A DNA stretch of 64,000 nucleotides from Larus michahellis (lineage: Eukaryota > Chordata > Aves > Charadriiformes > Laridae), in assembly GCF_964199755.1 (NCBI RefSeq), contig NC_133898.1:32181985-32245984 (forward strand), in the 5' to 3' direction. Both the position numbers and the translations under genes were made by a program. Positions 49,201 through 61,000 of the stretch are shown here, in pieces (within the stretch, counting starts at the first letter, position 1; each line of letters starts with the position of its first letter). The notes below the pieces were generated by a model. That model worked only from the letters and a program-made list of their open reading frames with translations. It was not told where the DNA came from and did not search any database.

Positions 49201-52200
49201 GTATACAGCATGTAACGTGTGAACTGGAGGGGGGAGAAAACCCAATGCTTTTTGGTATTAAACATACTGCATTTGGCCATATCTATCTTAATTGCTTGAA
49301 GAGGTAATGCATAAAGACTGGAACAAATGCTTCAAAAGGTTCTGCATGCACAGATGGACTATCACTTACGTTTTTCTTTAGTTTAGGTCTTGGGCAAAAA
49401 TGATTTCCAATAGATTTTTTTTTTCTTTAATCAAACTTCTCTGCACCAAAGCCCCTCTACTTCAGTGTTATTCGTGGACTACATAGAAAACCTTTCAGGA
49501 GATGAGCCCGTTACCACATATAATTACCAAACAAACAGTCTAATGACAGATGCAGTTTGGATTGTCAGTGGCACCTGACATAAGAGTACAAGTTCCCTTG
49601 TCACTGAGGCACTTAGAAAAATCTGAATAATTTTGAATATGAATGTTTCTAAAAATGGATGAATGACATTTAGTAGGGAGCTGGGTATTCACATATCTAT
49701 ACATGTGCACAGAATACAATCTGTAGTTGACATTTATAATTAGACTAACTTGTTTCATGAAACATACTAACAATTTGGGAAATTTGGCTGTGAACAATTA
49801 AGCTTTGATACTGGAGACTCGATGTATTTGTAGGTCAGACTGAGAGCTGCTTTTTTTTTTTTCTTTTTAACGTGAGAGACAACTGCCCTCTCTGTTGTCC
49901 TTCATCTCCATATTGAGAAAATCCCAGCAAAACTTCTTGTACCTGATGCTGGGCTAATTATTGAAGGCTATTAAGTTTCAACGAGCATTGAATCAAATGA
50001 AGCCCTCTTGGACAGAGATGGTTACTAGCTGGGGTAAACCAGTTTGTTACATCTGAGCTGCAGGCAGGCTGGTAGAAGGCACAGAGAGAAGGACGTTGCT
50101 TGCCTGAGGAAGGTGATTAGAAGGAGACTTGCTAATGGAGAATTCAAAGGCATGAACGTATTCTCACAAGAGAGTACGACACAGGAATGCGTTTTCACAC
50201 CAGTGAGATCCTTTTCTAAATGCCTACCGAGGGGAAGGCAAACTGTCTGCAGAGAAGATGGAGAGAAATACTGGGATTTGGAGAAGCCGTGGGGGGGGGG
50301 TGAATCCAAAGTATGCTCTCAGAAAAGGAAGAAATGAACGTTATTTTGTCATGATACTACATTTTTTTGCATTAGCTAACATAAAGAGTTACTGTTGTGC
50401 TTTTTTCATAGTTTTTTTTCTTTTCCTCCCCCTTGCATCCTCAGCAAAGGCTATGATCAGTTCGCTTGCCTAAACATACATGAGTTAGTGCCACTTGAGA
50501 TGCCCTCCATTTTCCCTGTTTTCCACCTGCTGCTCCAGTAGTGCACAAGCCTCCTGTATCCTGTCCATCGGCTCCCGTGGATGTCCGGGATGCCATACAG
50601 GTGACGCTTCATTCCTGTGTTCAGGTAACTGAATCAAGCCATAGGAATTGTTGAAGAACAAGCCTGGAAACTTAGAAGTTGTGTTGCTTGGGATTCTGTG
50701 CAGATGCCCTGATGAGTCACCCGTGGCCTTTGGGAAGGGAATTCAGACAGCTGGGGACTTCTGCAGAGCCATTGAAGGCAGCACACGTAGTCCTGCCTGC
50801 TGGTTTAGAGGAGGTGATAAGCCTGGAGGTCTAATTAGGTGAGACTTAACCACAGTGAGTTACTTTCCCGCAAGTAGGGGTTTACTGGATTTGTGGAAAA
50901 AATATTTGAAAGGGAAATTTCTGGAAATACCAGTTAATTTCTTTTATTCCTTAGTGAGAAACAGTATGCTTTTCCATTTTATGTTCTAAGCTCTCAGGGG
51001 AAGGAGAGGAGAGTTAGAAACACTGTCTTGCTACTACACTGCTCTAAGCCTCACACTTCAGAGGAAATAAAGTTAAATATGGCACTTTTGAAAAACCTCT
51101 CACTTGTTTCCTAATGAATAGGGGAAGTACTACCTTCTCAAACAGTGCTCTTGTCAAATGCTGCATGTTAACAACTGACCACGCCATTTTGCTAAACTAC
51201 AACAAATGATGTAGAATCAGGTCTTGTGTAACACCTGAGCATACAAAATTCAGTTACTTTGACCCCTCGCATGCGGATTTTTATTTATAAAAAGAACGAT
51301 GAATCTTTTTAGCCTAATCCTATATGTTCTTCCAGGATTCCAAGAAACTTTTCTTGTTGACTATACTGGTTTGTAAAAATGATGAAGCTGGCTAACTTAG
51401 ATAAACATTAGCATAACTATTTAAAACTCAGCGATGATGCTCAAGTTCTTAAAATACTAAATCTGAAGTCAAAGCCTCATCCAGTTAAAATTAATAAACC
51501 AGTGGTGTCTTATGTTCTGTTAGCAAATAAATCCTTTGATCCTGGGTGAAAATGTGATCAGACCTCTCTGTAAAAATCCTCTTTTCCTGAGCCTCCGGCA
51601 GCGCTGGAGAGTGTGGCGTGCTCCTAGCCTTTCTCAGGACACAGGCAATAGTGGTTCTGCAGTGCAACGAGGTGTTAAAACCTTTGCATTATCGGAGCTT
51701 CAGGAACAACTGGAGCATACCTCCATTACCAGTACAGGGAAGCCAATAAAGCTGCTCCAGCCTGAATTTACCGCGCAGGATGTTAAATGGCAGCTGGCTT
51801 TTCGTGGCTGTGCAGAAATAAGCTAAAGATCCCTCAGTACTCCCTGTAACTTATCTGCAATATATTGGAGAGGACACTGGCTTCTAGCAAAAAGGGTTAT
51901 GTTAAACTGGGTTCCATGTAAGCAATTATATACAGCTCTCCCCAGGTGCCTGCTTAATTGCCGTCAACATCTAAGCAAGTTACATAGATGTTCCCCGAGT
52001 TCACTGCTGTGCCACTGCCGCAAGTTGGTATGTGCTTCCAGGAGCAGCAACTTCTCATCCCTTACATTAATTAAATCATTCCTTCCTAAATCACACAAGA
52101 GATCAGGTTGTGTCGTGGAATTAGAAGTTAAAGTGATCACACCATTGTCTCCGTTAAACAGCTAGAAATGTCTCTTATAGCCAGAATGGGTCTTTCTCCG

Positions 52201-54120
52201 CCTTCATTTTACAAAGGTATAACATTCCTCATGATGGTATTTTTCAGTGATGACTTGAAGCTGTAACCGCTAACGGCCTGGATCAGGTACAAATACTTGC
52301 AACAAAATCCACCAGAATGATCCAGTAGATTGATCACCTCTTAACAAAATATCTGAGAATCTGGTTCTTGAGATTAAACAACTGCATGAGAAAACATTTT
52401 TCTTTCTTTCACACTGTAAAAAAAAATATACATTTGTGTACAGTTTTTATGCTGTGTTGTGGTCTGGTATAAGTTACCACAGCTTCCTTTTGTTCAATTA
52501 CTGATTTAATGATATTTTTTATAACACTTTCTTTTTTTTTTTATTTCAACACACTTTTGTTTCTCTGCTGGCAACTGCAGATCCTGCCTACCTGCCCCCA
52601 TGCTCTAAGTAAGTCAAGTGTCACTAAAGTCACAGTTCCCGAGTCACTTCTTGTAAAGCTGCACTGTGTTCACTAATTGTTCTTTTCCTGCTACTTGCAG
52701 GAGGGGAAAACGGACTCCCCACATTCGCCTGGGGGAGGGAGGTGTGGGATTTAGAGGAGTCATTCGCCAGTGGTGTCTCTCTACAATGTGTGCCAAATCC
52801 ATAGTGAAATTGCAGTTGGAAATTCCTTTGCCATCGTGGGGTGTGTTAGAAAGTGCTGCTGGTGGACTTGCTGAGCTCCAACAGTTGCGTCGTGCTGAAA
52901 TGCAAACAGCAAGAGGGCCACCTGCGTGGCTGTAATGGCCACTACCTCTCTGACTCAGCTACTGATGTACCACAGGATGTAAAGCTAATCAACCGATGCT
53001 AGCAATTTAGACATCCCCTAATTTCCCCACTTCTCGTTGTGATAAACTGTGGAACAGCACTGCCAAGGCTGGAGTGACTTTGGCACAACTTTGCCACCAA
53101 GTTAGAACAGCCTGCTATACAGCAGAAAACCCAAATTTCCCAATATTTATGACAAACCAGATCTTTCCTGCAAATGCTGGCTAACAAACAAATTATTAAT
53201 GCCGTCTGTAGAGCTATGCAAATTTATTCTGATAGAGATCTTTGGTAAATTTTCAGTACAACTGGGTCTTTGCGTGTTAAGCTGCCCAGGCAAGTTTATA
53301 GATGTGCCTTTCAACAGCGAGAGCCAGAATAAAGTAGGTTGCTCATCTCAGATTCTAAGTCATGTTTTCCTGTGATCTATGGGGGTTTGGGTTTTGTTTG
53401 TTTTTTTTTTTTTAAACTATTGCACAAACAAGGCAGGAGACGTCAGTAATCTTGAAATCATAGAAGAAATTTGTACATGTCTCTTTAGAAAAGCTTAACA
53501 TCGTTTAATGAGACACGCTGTGTTGTGTTGCGCTTCAATGAATACGATAGTACCCTGCTTCTCACAGGTGGGAAAATACAGTAACAATCACAGAAACTTG
53601 TTTTGTAAAGGCTCCTACCCGTAGCAGAAAGTCTCTGCCCATAGACTGCAGCATTCAGCTGGAGAAGCTTCTTTTGGGGGCTTGGACTTTTATTATTATT
53701 TTTATTTATTTGTCTGTATTTTGTGTTGTAGTCTCATGCTGAAGACCACAAAACATAACCTTATGATCGTGTTGCTTCCTTAATTTTCTGAAGAGCATTG
53801 TTATCAGATCATCGACACGTTTTTCCTTCAGCAGGTTTAAATGTGTGTGTCTTTCTTCTCTCTTTTTTAGAAATTTCATCTGTTTAAACATTTGTGCTGC
53901 CAAACAAACTTCAACCTGGGAACAGACATCTCATGTTTGCAGTGCCTTGTTTGTTTGATTTCTTTCCTCCTATAGTTATATCTTTAATTCTGAGATCTGT
54001 CTTTAATTCATCACTGAATTAATTATATCACTGGTTTTCTGTGTCTTCTACCTAACACTTTTTGTGATTCATATATTAAAAATTATGTTTTCTTCAAAAG
54101 AGAAGAATGGGGAAAACAAG

Positions 54121-54200
54121 CTTTTTAAAAAAAAAAACAAACAAAAAACCCAAAACAAAACCAAAAGAGCCCCCAAAATGAACCACAAAACCCCAACCCC
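54121..54200. repeat. A/C-rich low-complexity tract
   Basis: A run of A and C with almost no T (AAAACAAAACC-type units), just left of the minus-strand CR1 3' end. Confidence 0.75.
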
Positions 54201-54230
54201 AAGTACTGATTAAAACATGGCACTGAAATG

Positions 54231-54645
54231 ACAGAATCATAGAATGGTTGGGGTTAGAAGGGACCTTAAAGATCATCTAGTTCCAACCCCCTGCCATGGG
54301 CAGGGACACCTCCCACTAGACCAGGCTGCTCAAAGCCCCATCCAGCCTGGCCTTGAACACTTCCAGGGATGGGGCAGCCACAGCTTCCCTGGGCAACCTG
54401 TTCCAGTGTCTTACCACCCTCACAGTAATTTCTTCCTAATACCTAATCTAAACTTCCCCTCTTTCAGTTTAAAACTGTTACCCCTTATCCTATCATTACA
54501 CTCCCTGATAAAGGGTCCCTCCTCATGTCTCCTGCAGGCCCCCTTTAGGTACTGGAAGGCTGCCAGAAGGTCTCCCCGGAGCCTTCTCTTCTCCAGGCTG
54601 AACAGCCCCAACTCTTTCGGCCTGTGCTTCTGTTTTCTAGGAGCC
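54231..54645 (-). mobile_element. CR1 LINE 3' fragment (minus)
   Basis: Close to the common avian CR1 3' consensus read in reverse: it begins AATCATAGAATGGTTGGGG at 54234, followed by GGGACCTTAAAGATCATCTA, CAACCTGTTCCAGTGTC and CCCCGGAGCCTTCTC blocks in the expected order. Its 3' end is at 54231 and it is 5'-truncated near 54645. It is less diverged than the copy in COX7A2L intron 1, so younger. A 158-codon plus-strand frame across it is antisense to the element and is not a gene. Confidence 0.93.
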
Positions 54646-54713
54646 ATACTGGGAGCCCTACTTTTGAGTGTCCTACTCAAGAAGTCATGCATTCATCCGC
54701 TCTCTCTTTTCTT

Positions 54714-54797
54714 TGACTAGATGACTTTTAAAGGTCCCTTCCAACCCAACATTCTATGGGGTCGGACATATTCTTGTCCGACATTCTATGATTCTTA
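54714..54797 (+). mobile_element. Very short CR1 3' end (plus)
   Basis: GACTAGATGACTTTTAAAGG followed by TCCCTTCCAACCC and two ATTCTATG octamers (54751-54758 and 54783-54790) is the terminal 80 bp of a CR1. A 24-bp insertion holding a perfect inverted repeat separates the two octamers. Confidence 0.75.
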
Positions 54798-54841
54798 GTC
54801 CAAAGAATTTTCTGTCTCTTTCAAGAGGATGGTGAGTGGGC

Positions 54842-55325
54842 TCTCTGGTTCAAGAAGGACAGGGAACTGCTGGAGAGGGTACAGCAAAGGGCTACCAAGA
54901 TGATTAGGGGACTGGAACACCTCTCTCATGAAGAAAGGCTGAGGGATTTGGGTTTTTTTAGTATGGAAAAAAAGACAGCTGAGGGGGGACCTCATCAACA
55001 CTTGTAAATACTTAAAGGGTGGGTGTCAGGAGGATGGGGCCAGGCTCTTTTCAGTGGTGCCCGGGGACAGGACAAGAGGTAATGGGTACAAACTTGAGCA
55101 CAGGAAGTTCCACCTAAACATGAGGAGGAACTTCTTTACTTTGAGGGTGGCAGAGCCCTGGAACAGGCTGCCCAGAGAGGTGGGGGAGTCTCCATCTCTG
55201 GAGACATTCAAAACCTGCCTGGACGCGTTCCTGTGCAACCTGCTTTAAGGTGACCCTGCTCTTGCAGGGGGTTTGGACTAGATGATCTCCAGAGGTCCCT
55301 TCCAACCCTACCGTTCTGTGATTCC
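54842..55325 (+). mobile_element. CR1 LINE 3' fragment (plus)
   Basis: The 3' end of a CR1 in sense orientation: GGTTCAAGAAGGACAGGGAA near 54848, then blocks AAGATGATTAGGGGACTGGA, CTGGAACAGGCTGCCCAGAG and TGGACTAGATGATCTCCAGA, ending TTCTGTGATTCC at 55325. It contains the CR1 RT-terminal remnant and 3' UTR, is 5'-truncated, and is not mobile on its own. The frames predicted on both strands here belong to the element. Confidence 0.93.
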
Positions 55326-57978
55326 CCACTCAGCCTGGGCTGTGGTCACCCATTCAAATATGCGTACAGTTGCTGTGGCCTGAGTCCCAGCAAAAATTAG
55401 GGGTGTGCCAGAGCCTGATACGCTCTCTTACTATTTCCAGAGATTATTTGGAAAATATTCCTTACAGTCTCCTTGTCTCTCAAGTTCAACATTTCTGTGA
55501 CTTCATGGAATGTGAAAAATACTCATCCCAATATGTAACCAGATTGCCTACTCATACAGCTGATTTTTACAGCCTCTTACATTTCTGTTGTGGCCAGAGG
55601 AGCAGTCCTGGAAAGCAGAGAGGAAGACCAGCTTGTGGAGCTGTGATTCCTGACCACATGCTTCTTGGCAGCTTTGTGGGAGGGAACCTACTGAGGTGCA
55701 CCAATATTCCTCCTCCCAGCACACCAGGGAGGTCTGGAGGCAGAACAGTTACCAACCTGAGGCATGGGGTGGTCCGTCCATACTGGGAGCGGAGCAGGTA
55801 GATGCGCAGTCATCCTTTCAGTGGGGTTGGACCTTGAAGATTCAATCTAATGCTGAATTTTGTAATCACGTAACCAAGTGCTCTTGCGTTCCCCAAGACT
55901 GCAATTCCTGTGGATTAACTCAGTAGTATCAATAGAGTTATTCTGAATTTACAGTGGTGTGACTGAGAGTTAATCGTGTCCCTGTATTTCTGAGTCTCTG
56001 TAAGCAATGAAAAGGTATTATTTTATTTGCCAATAATGATGGTCTGCCTAGTATTCCCACATTTGCTGTATTTAAGGAATTTTTACCATGTAGATAATAA
56101 ATTCCATTGAAAGGAATCTGCATTGCAGAAACTGTGACCATTTAGGTCAACTGGCACAAGAGGCAGATATTCTGAATAACAGAAAAATTATTTCTCATAG
56201 ACAAATTGCTTGGCACAACTGTTTGTGGCCATTAGATTCTTTGCCTGTTTTGTTGACATAAAATCCTCTCTGTCTCCTACAACTGCAGAAATAATTTCAT
56301 AGTTAAAAAAAAAAAAAAGAAAATAGCTCCCGGGTTCCTTAAACCTCACAGGAAAAACTTCAGCCTAGCATGAACTTTTACTGCCAAGTTATAAACCTTG
56401 GAACAGAGGCTGGTAATGGAAATAGTGATGGAGAAAACTTTAGAATTATGAATGGTGACATGATGGATTCTGTGTGCCTCAAAGTTTTGCACTTGGAGGG
56501 GACCGCAGGACTGGTGTGGCTGAAATAGCAGCGTTACCTTTTGCTGTTCAGAACAGCAGACTCCAACAGAAAGCGAGTACTTCGGTTTAATACAGAATTC
56601 CAGAAAGATTGTGAGGAACTGTAGTTACTTCTGTCCTCTCTGGTGGGGAAATAGTTTTGATGAAAGTGTAATGGGGTTTCCCAGTGTTTGTAGGGAACAG
56701 CTCACCCCTGAACAATGTATGTCTTGAACTGTGCACCGCGTTCAGAATTTATTTGAATTTGTTAAGAACTAATACAGCAGCAAATATTGTTTTCTGTCCT
56801 TGTGATACTTCCAGCATAGAAATCTGTAGGTGAATAAGAAAGCGGCTCAGCAGCAGAGTTCATCCCATAAAAAGAGAGAGAGGCTTAAAACTACAAGTTG
56901 ATACTTTTGTTTTTACATTTTGATGTATGAGGAAAACTGTAAAAGGCCTTTAAAAATGAACTGGTCACCTCTCAAGTCATGATTGCTATTAAGCAGTGTA
57001 CCTCTTCAAGTCTTAAAGGTAGAACTAACATAGACTTAACATATTTTATGCTTTATAAACCGTATTAAGCTTGCTAAAGAGCTAAGGTAAAATGTCAGAT
57101 TAAGTAGTGTAAACTCCGTGGCATCCAGATGCCACCCTGTAGAAGGCAGCACCGTGCCCCTGCCCAAACACCACCTCCTCCTGCTTCTCCCATCACAACG
57201 GGTCACCGCACTGTATTCAATCATTTGTTATTTTCTTTTCTAAACAGAAAAGGTCGATAGCCACATACACAATGACTCATGTTCAGAAGAAAATATTAAT
57301 CAAACAACCGTAAATAACCTTCCTCAGCCCGAAATGTTGGGCAACTACCAAAGAGGAAACCAATCAAAACATGAAATCTTCTTAAAATATTCATTAAAAA
57401 ATTCATATTCTGAAAGGCTTGACAGTCGCTATGGCTAGAATATTTTTATCGCAATTTCCCCCCTCCCTATCACAGCGTACTGTTTTCAGCTGTTTTCATG
57501 GAGAAGTCTGTAAGGAACTGATGTTATGGATAATTATCACGAGAACTTACATAGTACTCTCCAGCACTGTGAAGCTGGAGGGTCTTTGCCTGTGTTGTAC
57601 ATTATGTATTTTCCAGTTGGTGTTCATGAGAGCAGATGGCATTGGGCACCTGTTAGAACTGAGACCTACATGGGTGGGTTGGGATGTTGATCGCTGCTTA
57701 TTCACAGACGCAGCCAGTCCTCACAGGGATACGAGTCTTCATTTGGAAAGAAGACCAGAACTTCTGGAAGCAGATCTGAGAAACATGCATGAGCAGGCCC
57801 CTTCTGTCTCGGAGCGTATGTGATTTAGCAGCATGAGCGGTGCTTATTTGCTCTCTGATGTCTTCTGGACATTTTACCTACACAGATGTTTGTACTTTGC
57901 CCTGGCTGCTGGTTGTTATTCTGGTGAAATTCAGGAACTGGCTTCAGTGAAAATAGCCCTGAATAACTTGCTGCCTAG

Positions 57979-58049
57979 TTTGGGGGTTTTTTGGTTGTGT
58001 ATGTGGGTTTTGGGTTTTTTGGGTTTTCTTCCCCACCCGCCCCCATTGC
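57979..58049. repeat. G/T-rich low-complexity tract
   Basis: An alternating run of G and T blocks (GGGTTTTGGGTTTTTTGGG-like), ending in a C-rich segment. It has no telomere-type periodicity. Confidence 0.75.
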
Positions 58050-61000
58050 TGTTGATATGCATTAGTTTAAAAACTTTTACAGAACCCTAAAGGGAACATA
58101 GCTGTAACTATGAAAGGGGGTTATTCCAGTATAGCTTTTTCTTGTCTTTAGAGGAACAGGCAAACAAGCACACTGTATGCACGGAGCCCAAGACTCATTC
58201 CTTCTTTCCGTGGACCATGAAATATTTTCTGAGTTGTGTGGGAGAGCCACTGGATCAAGGAATCTTAAGTTATTTCAAAGAGCATATTTTAAAAGACACT
58301 TCTTTAGTCATATTCTTCCTGAAGAGCAAGAATTTGTTTTTTTTTCCCTAGCAGTTCTCCTCATTGCCAATTCCCTAGTTCAGAGTAGTTGGTTGGATAG
58401 CTTTGAGGAAGACAGGGGAATGGAAACATTCAGTTTTGGCTCTGTGTATGTGTTTGTTAGTCTCAGCTATATGCTGTACTCTTGTCTCCCAGTGGAGCCT
58501 CATAAGGAGAAGGCAGCTGATTCACCCTGCATTTTTTGTTTATATTGAAATATAAATGATAAAACAACTTGTTAGTAAGCACATAAAATATTCCTTGTTA
58601 TTCTAGGCAATATTGTAGAATATTAAAACTCAGATACTTGCAGACTTTATCTCAGGTATCCACATTTTACAGGTTTCCATCCCTAGCTGGAACCAAGACC
58701 CAAGCTGGGAAAGCGTCTAGTTGCAGAGGTTAAAGAATAGTGAGAGGCTCACCTGATAAAGAAGCGCTGAGGGTACATTTGATCGATACGTTGCGCTTTG
58801 GTGTTGCTTGCCTGCAATCATTCAATCCCCAGAAAAACTGAACTGAACAGATGCTAAGTCCTTGACTTACATTAATTCCGCTCAGCTGAATGTACTGTAC
58901 TTTGCTTAAATATGTGTCATTAAGCACCTTTGACAGCTTTTTAGCAGGTGTTTAGCACGAAAAATAGATCAGTTGGGAGAAAGGGACAGATAAAGAGTAA
59001 ATCCAGTGTGGTGTGTTTAATGTCTAGCTAGCATTACTGTGTTCAAGACCAAAATGGTTTCATTTAAGAGTGCTGTAGATCTGTGCAACACGCCAGCGTG
59101 CTTCCAACTGCTCTGATTCACAACCTCCCTTACCTCAAAGATAACGAAGGTATATAATGATCTCATCTTAGTCCTACTGGAGTCAACCACGAAACTCACA
59201 TTGACTTTTAACAGGAGCAAGATGTCAACCGAAGTCTTCTCTAAAACTGGCAAACAATGGGGTGCAAACCTGAATCCTAAAGCTATAGGGGGTTTTTGCC
59301 ATTAGGCAAGAACTGCAAAATAATTGGTAGCTACAACAAAGGTCTAGATGGGCAGATTTTCTTTCTTTTTTTTGTTTTTTTTTAAATCTGATTAGAAAAT
59401 ATGATCTTTACTCTGTTACTGAGATTATGATCAAAAACTATGTGGACTGAAAGAAATGCATTTCTTGCATACGTAATCTTCAGTAGTAGATTAACAATAA
59501 ACCCTGCTTTACCATCCCTCCTTCCCCCTCTCCCATCAAGCCTGTAGCATTATTTCTGTTTGCAATAGAATGGTTTTCTTTAAAGCAAATTCAGTCAGAA
59601 CAAGAAGACAGGTGTATACAGATCTGACTTATTTTGCACAAAAAAAGACCTTAATTCAATTATACGATTTATGGGAAATGAAATTATGTATGGTGTCAAA
59701 GCAGTGCCACATGGTAGGCTATAGCATCTATCTATATAACAGTGTGATACTTACTGAAAAAAACATTACCAAATATCTCTTTTTCACTACCTGCTCAAAT
59801 AGTAACTTGTTGCCAGCCATAAGCACCGTTTTTCTCTTCACATTGATTTAGTGGCATTCTTACAACTTTAAGACTTAGATTGAACATCTAAATCTGCAGA
59901 CTACTGATAATTCAGCAATTAACTTTAAGCTATTGTTTAAATCAGATTTTATGAAAATAGTGACATATTTAGCTAAGAGTCTCTCGAGACATCTGACTCA
60001 CAGAGTCAATAAAAAAGCCAATGTTATTTCTGATGCCAAGAGAAGATGATTTTCTCTTGTGAGAGGGTTGGGATTTTTTTTTCTGATTTGTAAAGAAGTT
60101 GATACGGAAGCATCTATTGCAGATTGCACCTAGCTTCCGTTTCAATAGAGGCAGCTAAAATTTTCTATTTCTTACGATAATAAACATTGAATTTCATACT
60201 CCTGTAAATGAAATTTAAAAAAAAAATCTCACACAATGTCTGTTACAAAATGGAAATTAGCTAAGGTTTTAATAAACATAATCATGAGTATTGACATGGA
60301 AAAATGTTTTTCTGTATTGACGAAGTGACATCAATAAGAGTTCTGGTTCTGCTACAAATTCATTGATGAGGTTTTTGCAAGCTACGGTGTATCTTTGCAT
60401 TAGTGTGAAAAACAACAAATGCATGTACTTTTTTAACTGCCTGTAAGCCAGTCCAATTGGTGTGCAGCTGTATTAGCCGGCGTGTTTGGTCACAGTAGAT
60501 GAAAGTGACTTTGTACAGACTATGTATTATTTTTTGAGCCACAGGACAAGTCCACGAACTACTGAAGTTCTCTGTGGCAGTGAATTACTCTCAGTGTAAG
60601 TAGGAGTTTAGGCTGATAAGAACTGATCACTTGTATTTTTTTAACTCTTTGCATGGGTTACGTGCATGCAGCCTGCGTATGCATTGTAGCAAAGTTTTAC
60701 TAACAGGGGAGCCACGTTCCCTTGGTGCAAACTCATAAACTTGAACTGCTGAATGTTTCCCGTGCTTCCAGATTACCCGTGCCAAAAAGAAAGTCTAGGC
60801 TCAGCCCCTTTGAGTTAGGCAGGTCCTGCAAGTGTGGCCCAAGGATGGAAAAGTCTAAATGCCTTTTTCTTTCCGTTGCATCAGCAGGAGAGTGAGTCTC
60901 CATGAAAGCTCTACAAGGAGCTGAGCACCTTTTATTAAGGCTCAAGCAACTCTCTTCTCCGATGCTTTCGTTGATTTCAGTATGATGTTTCTACCTGGAA

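Noticed and set aside
54244-54720. 158-codon plus-strand ORF
   Set aside because: Antisense to the CR1 copy; a common artefact of this repeat.
55370-55801. 143-codon plus-strand ORF after the CR1 cluster
   Set aside because: No domain, no splice or promoter support; length is within chance for non-coding DNA.
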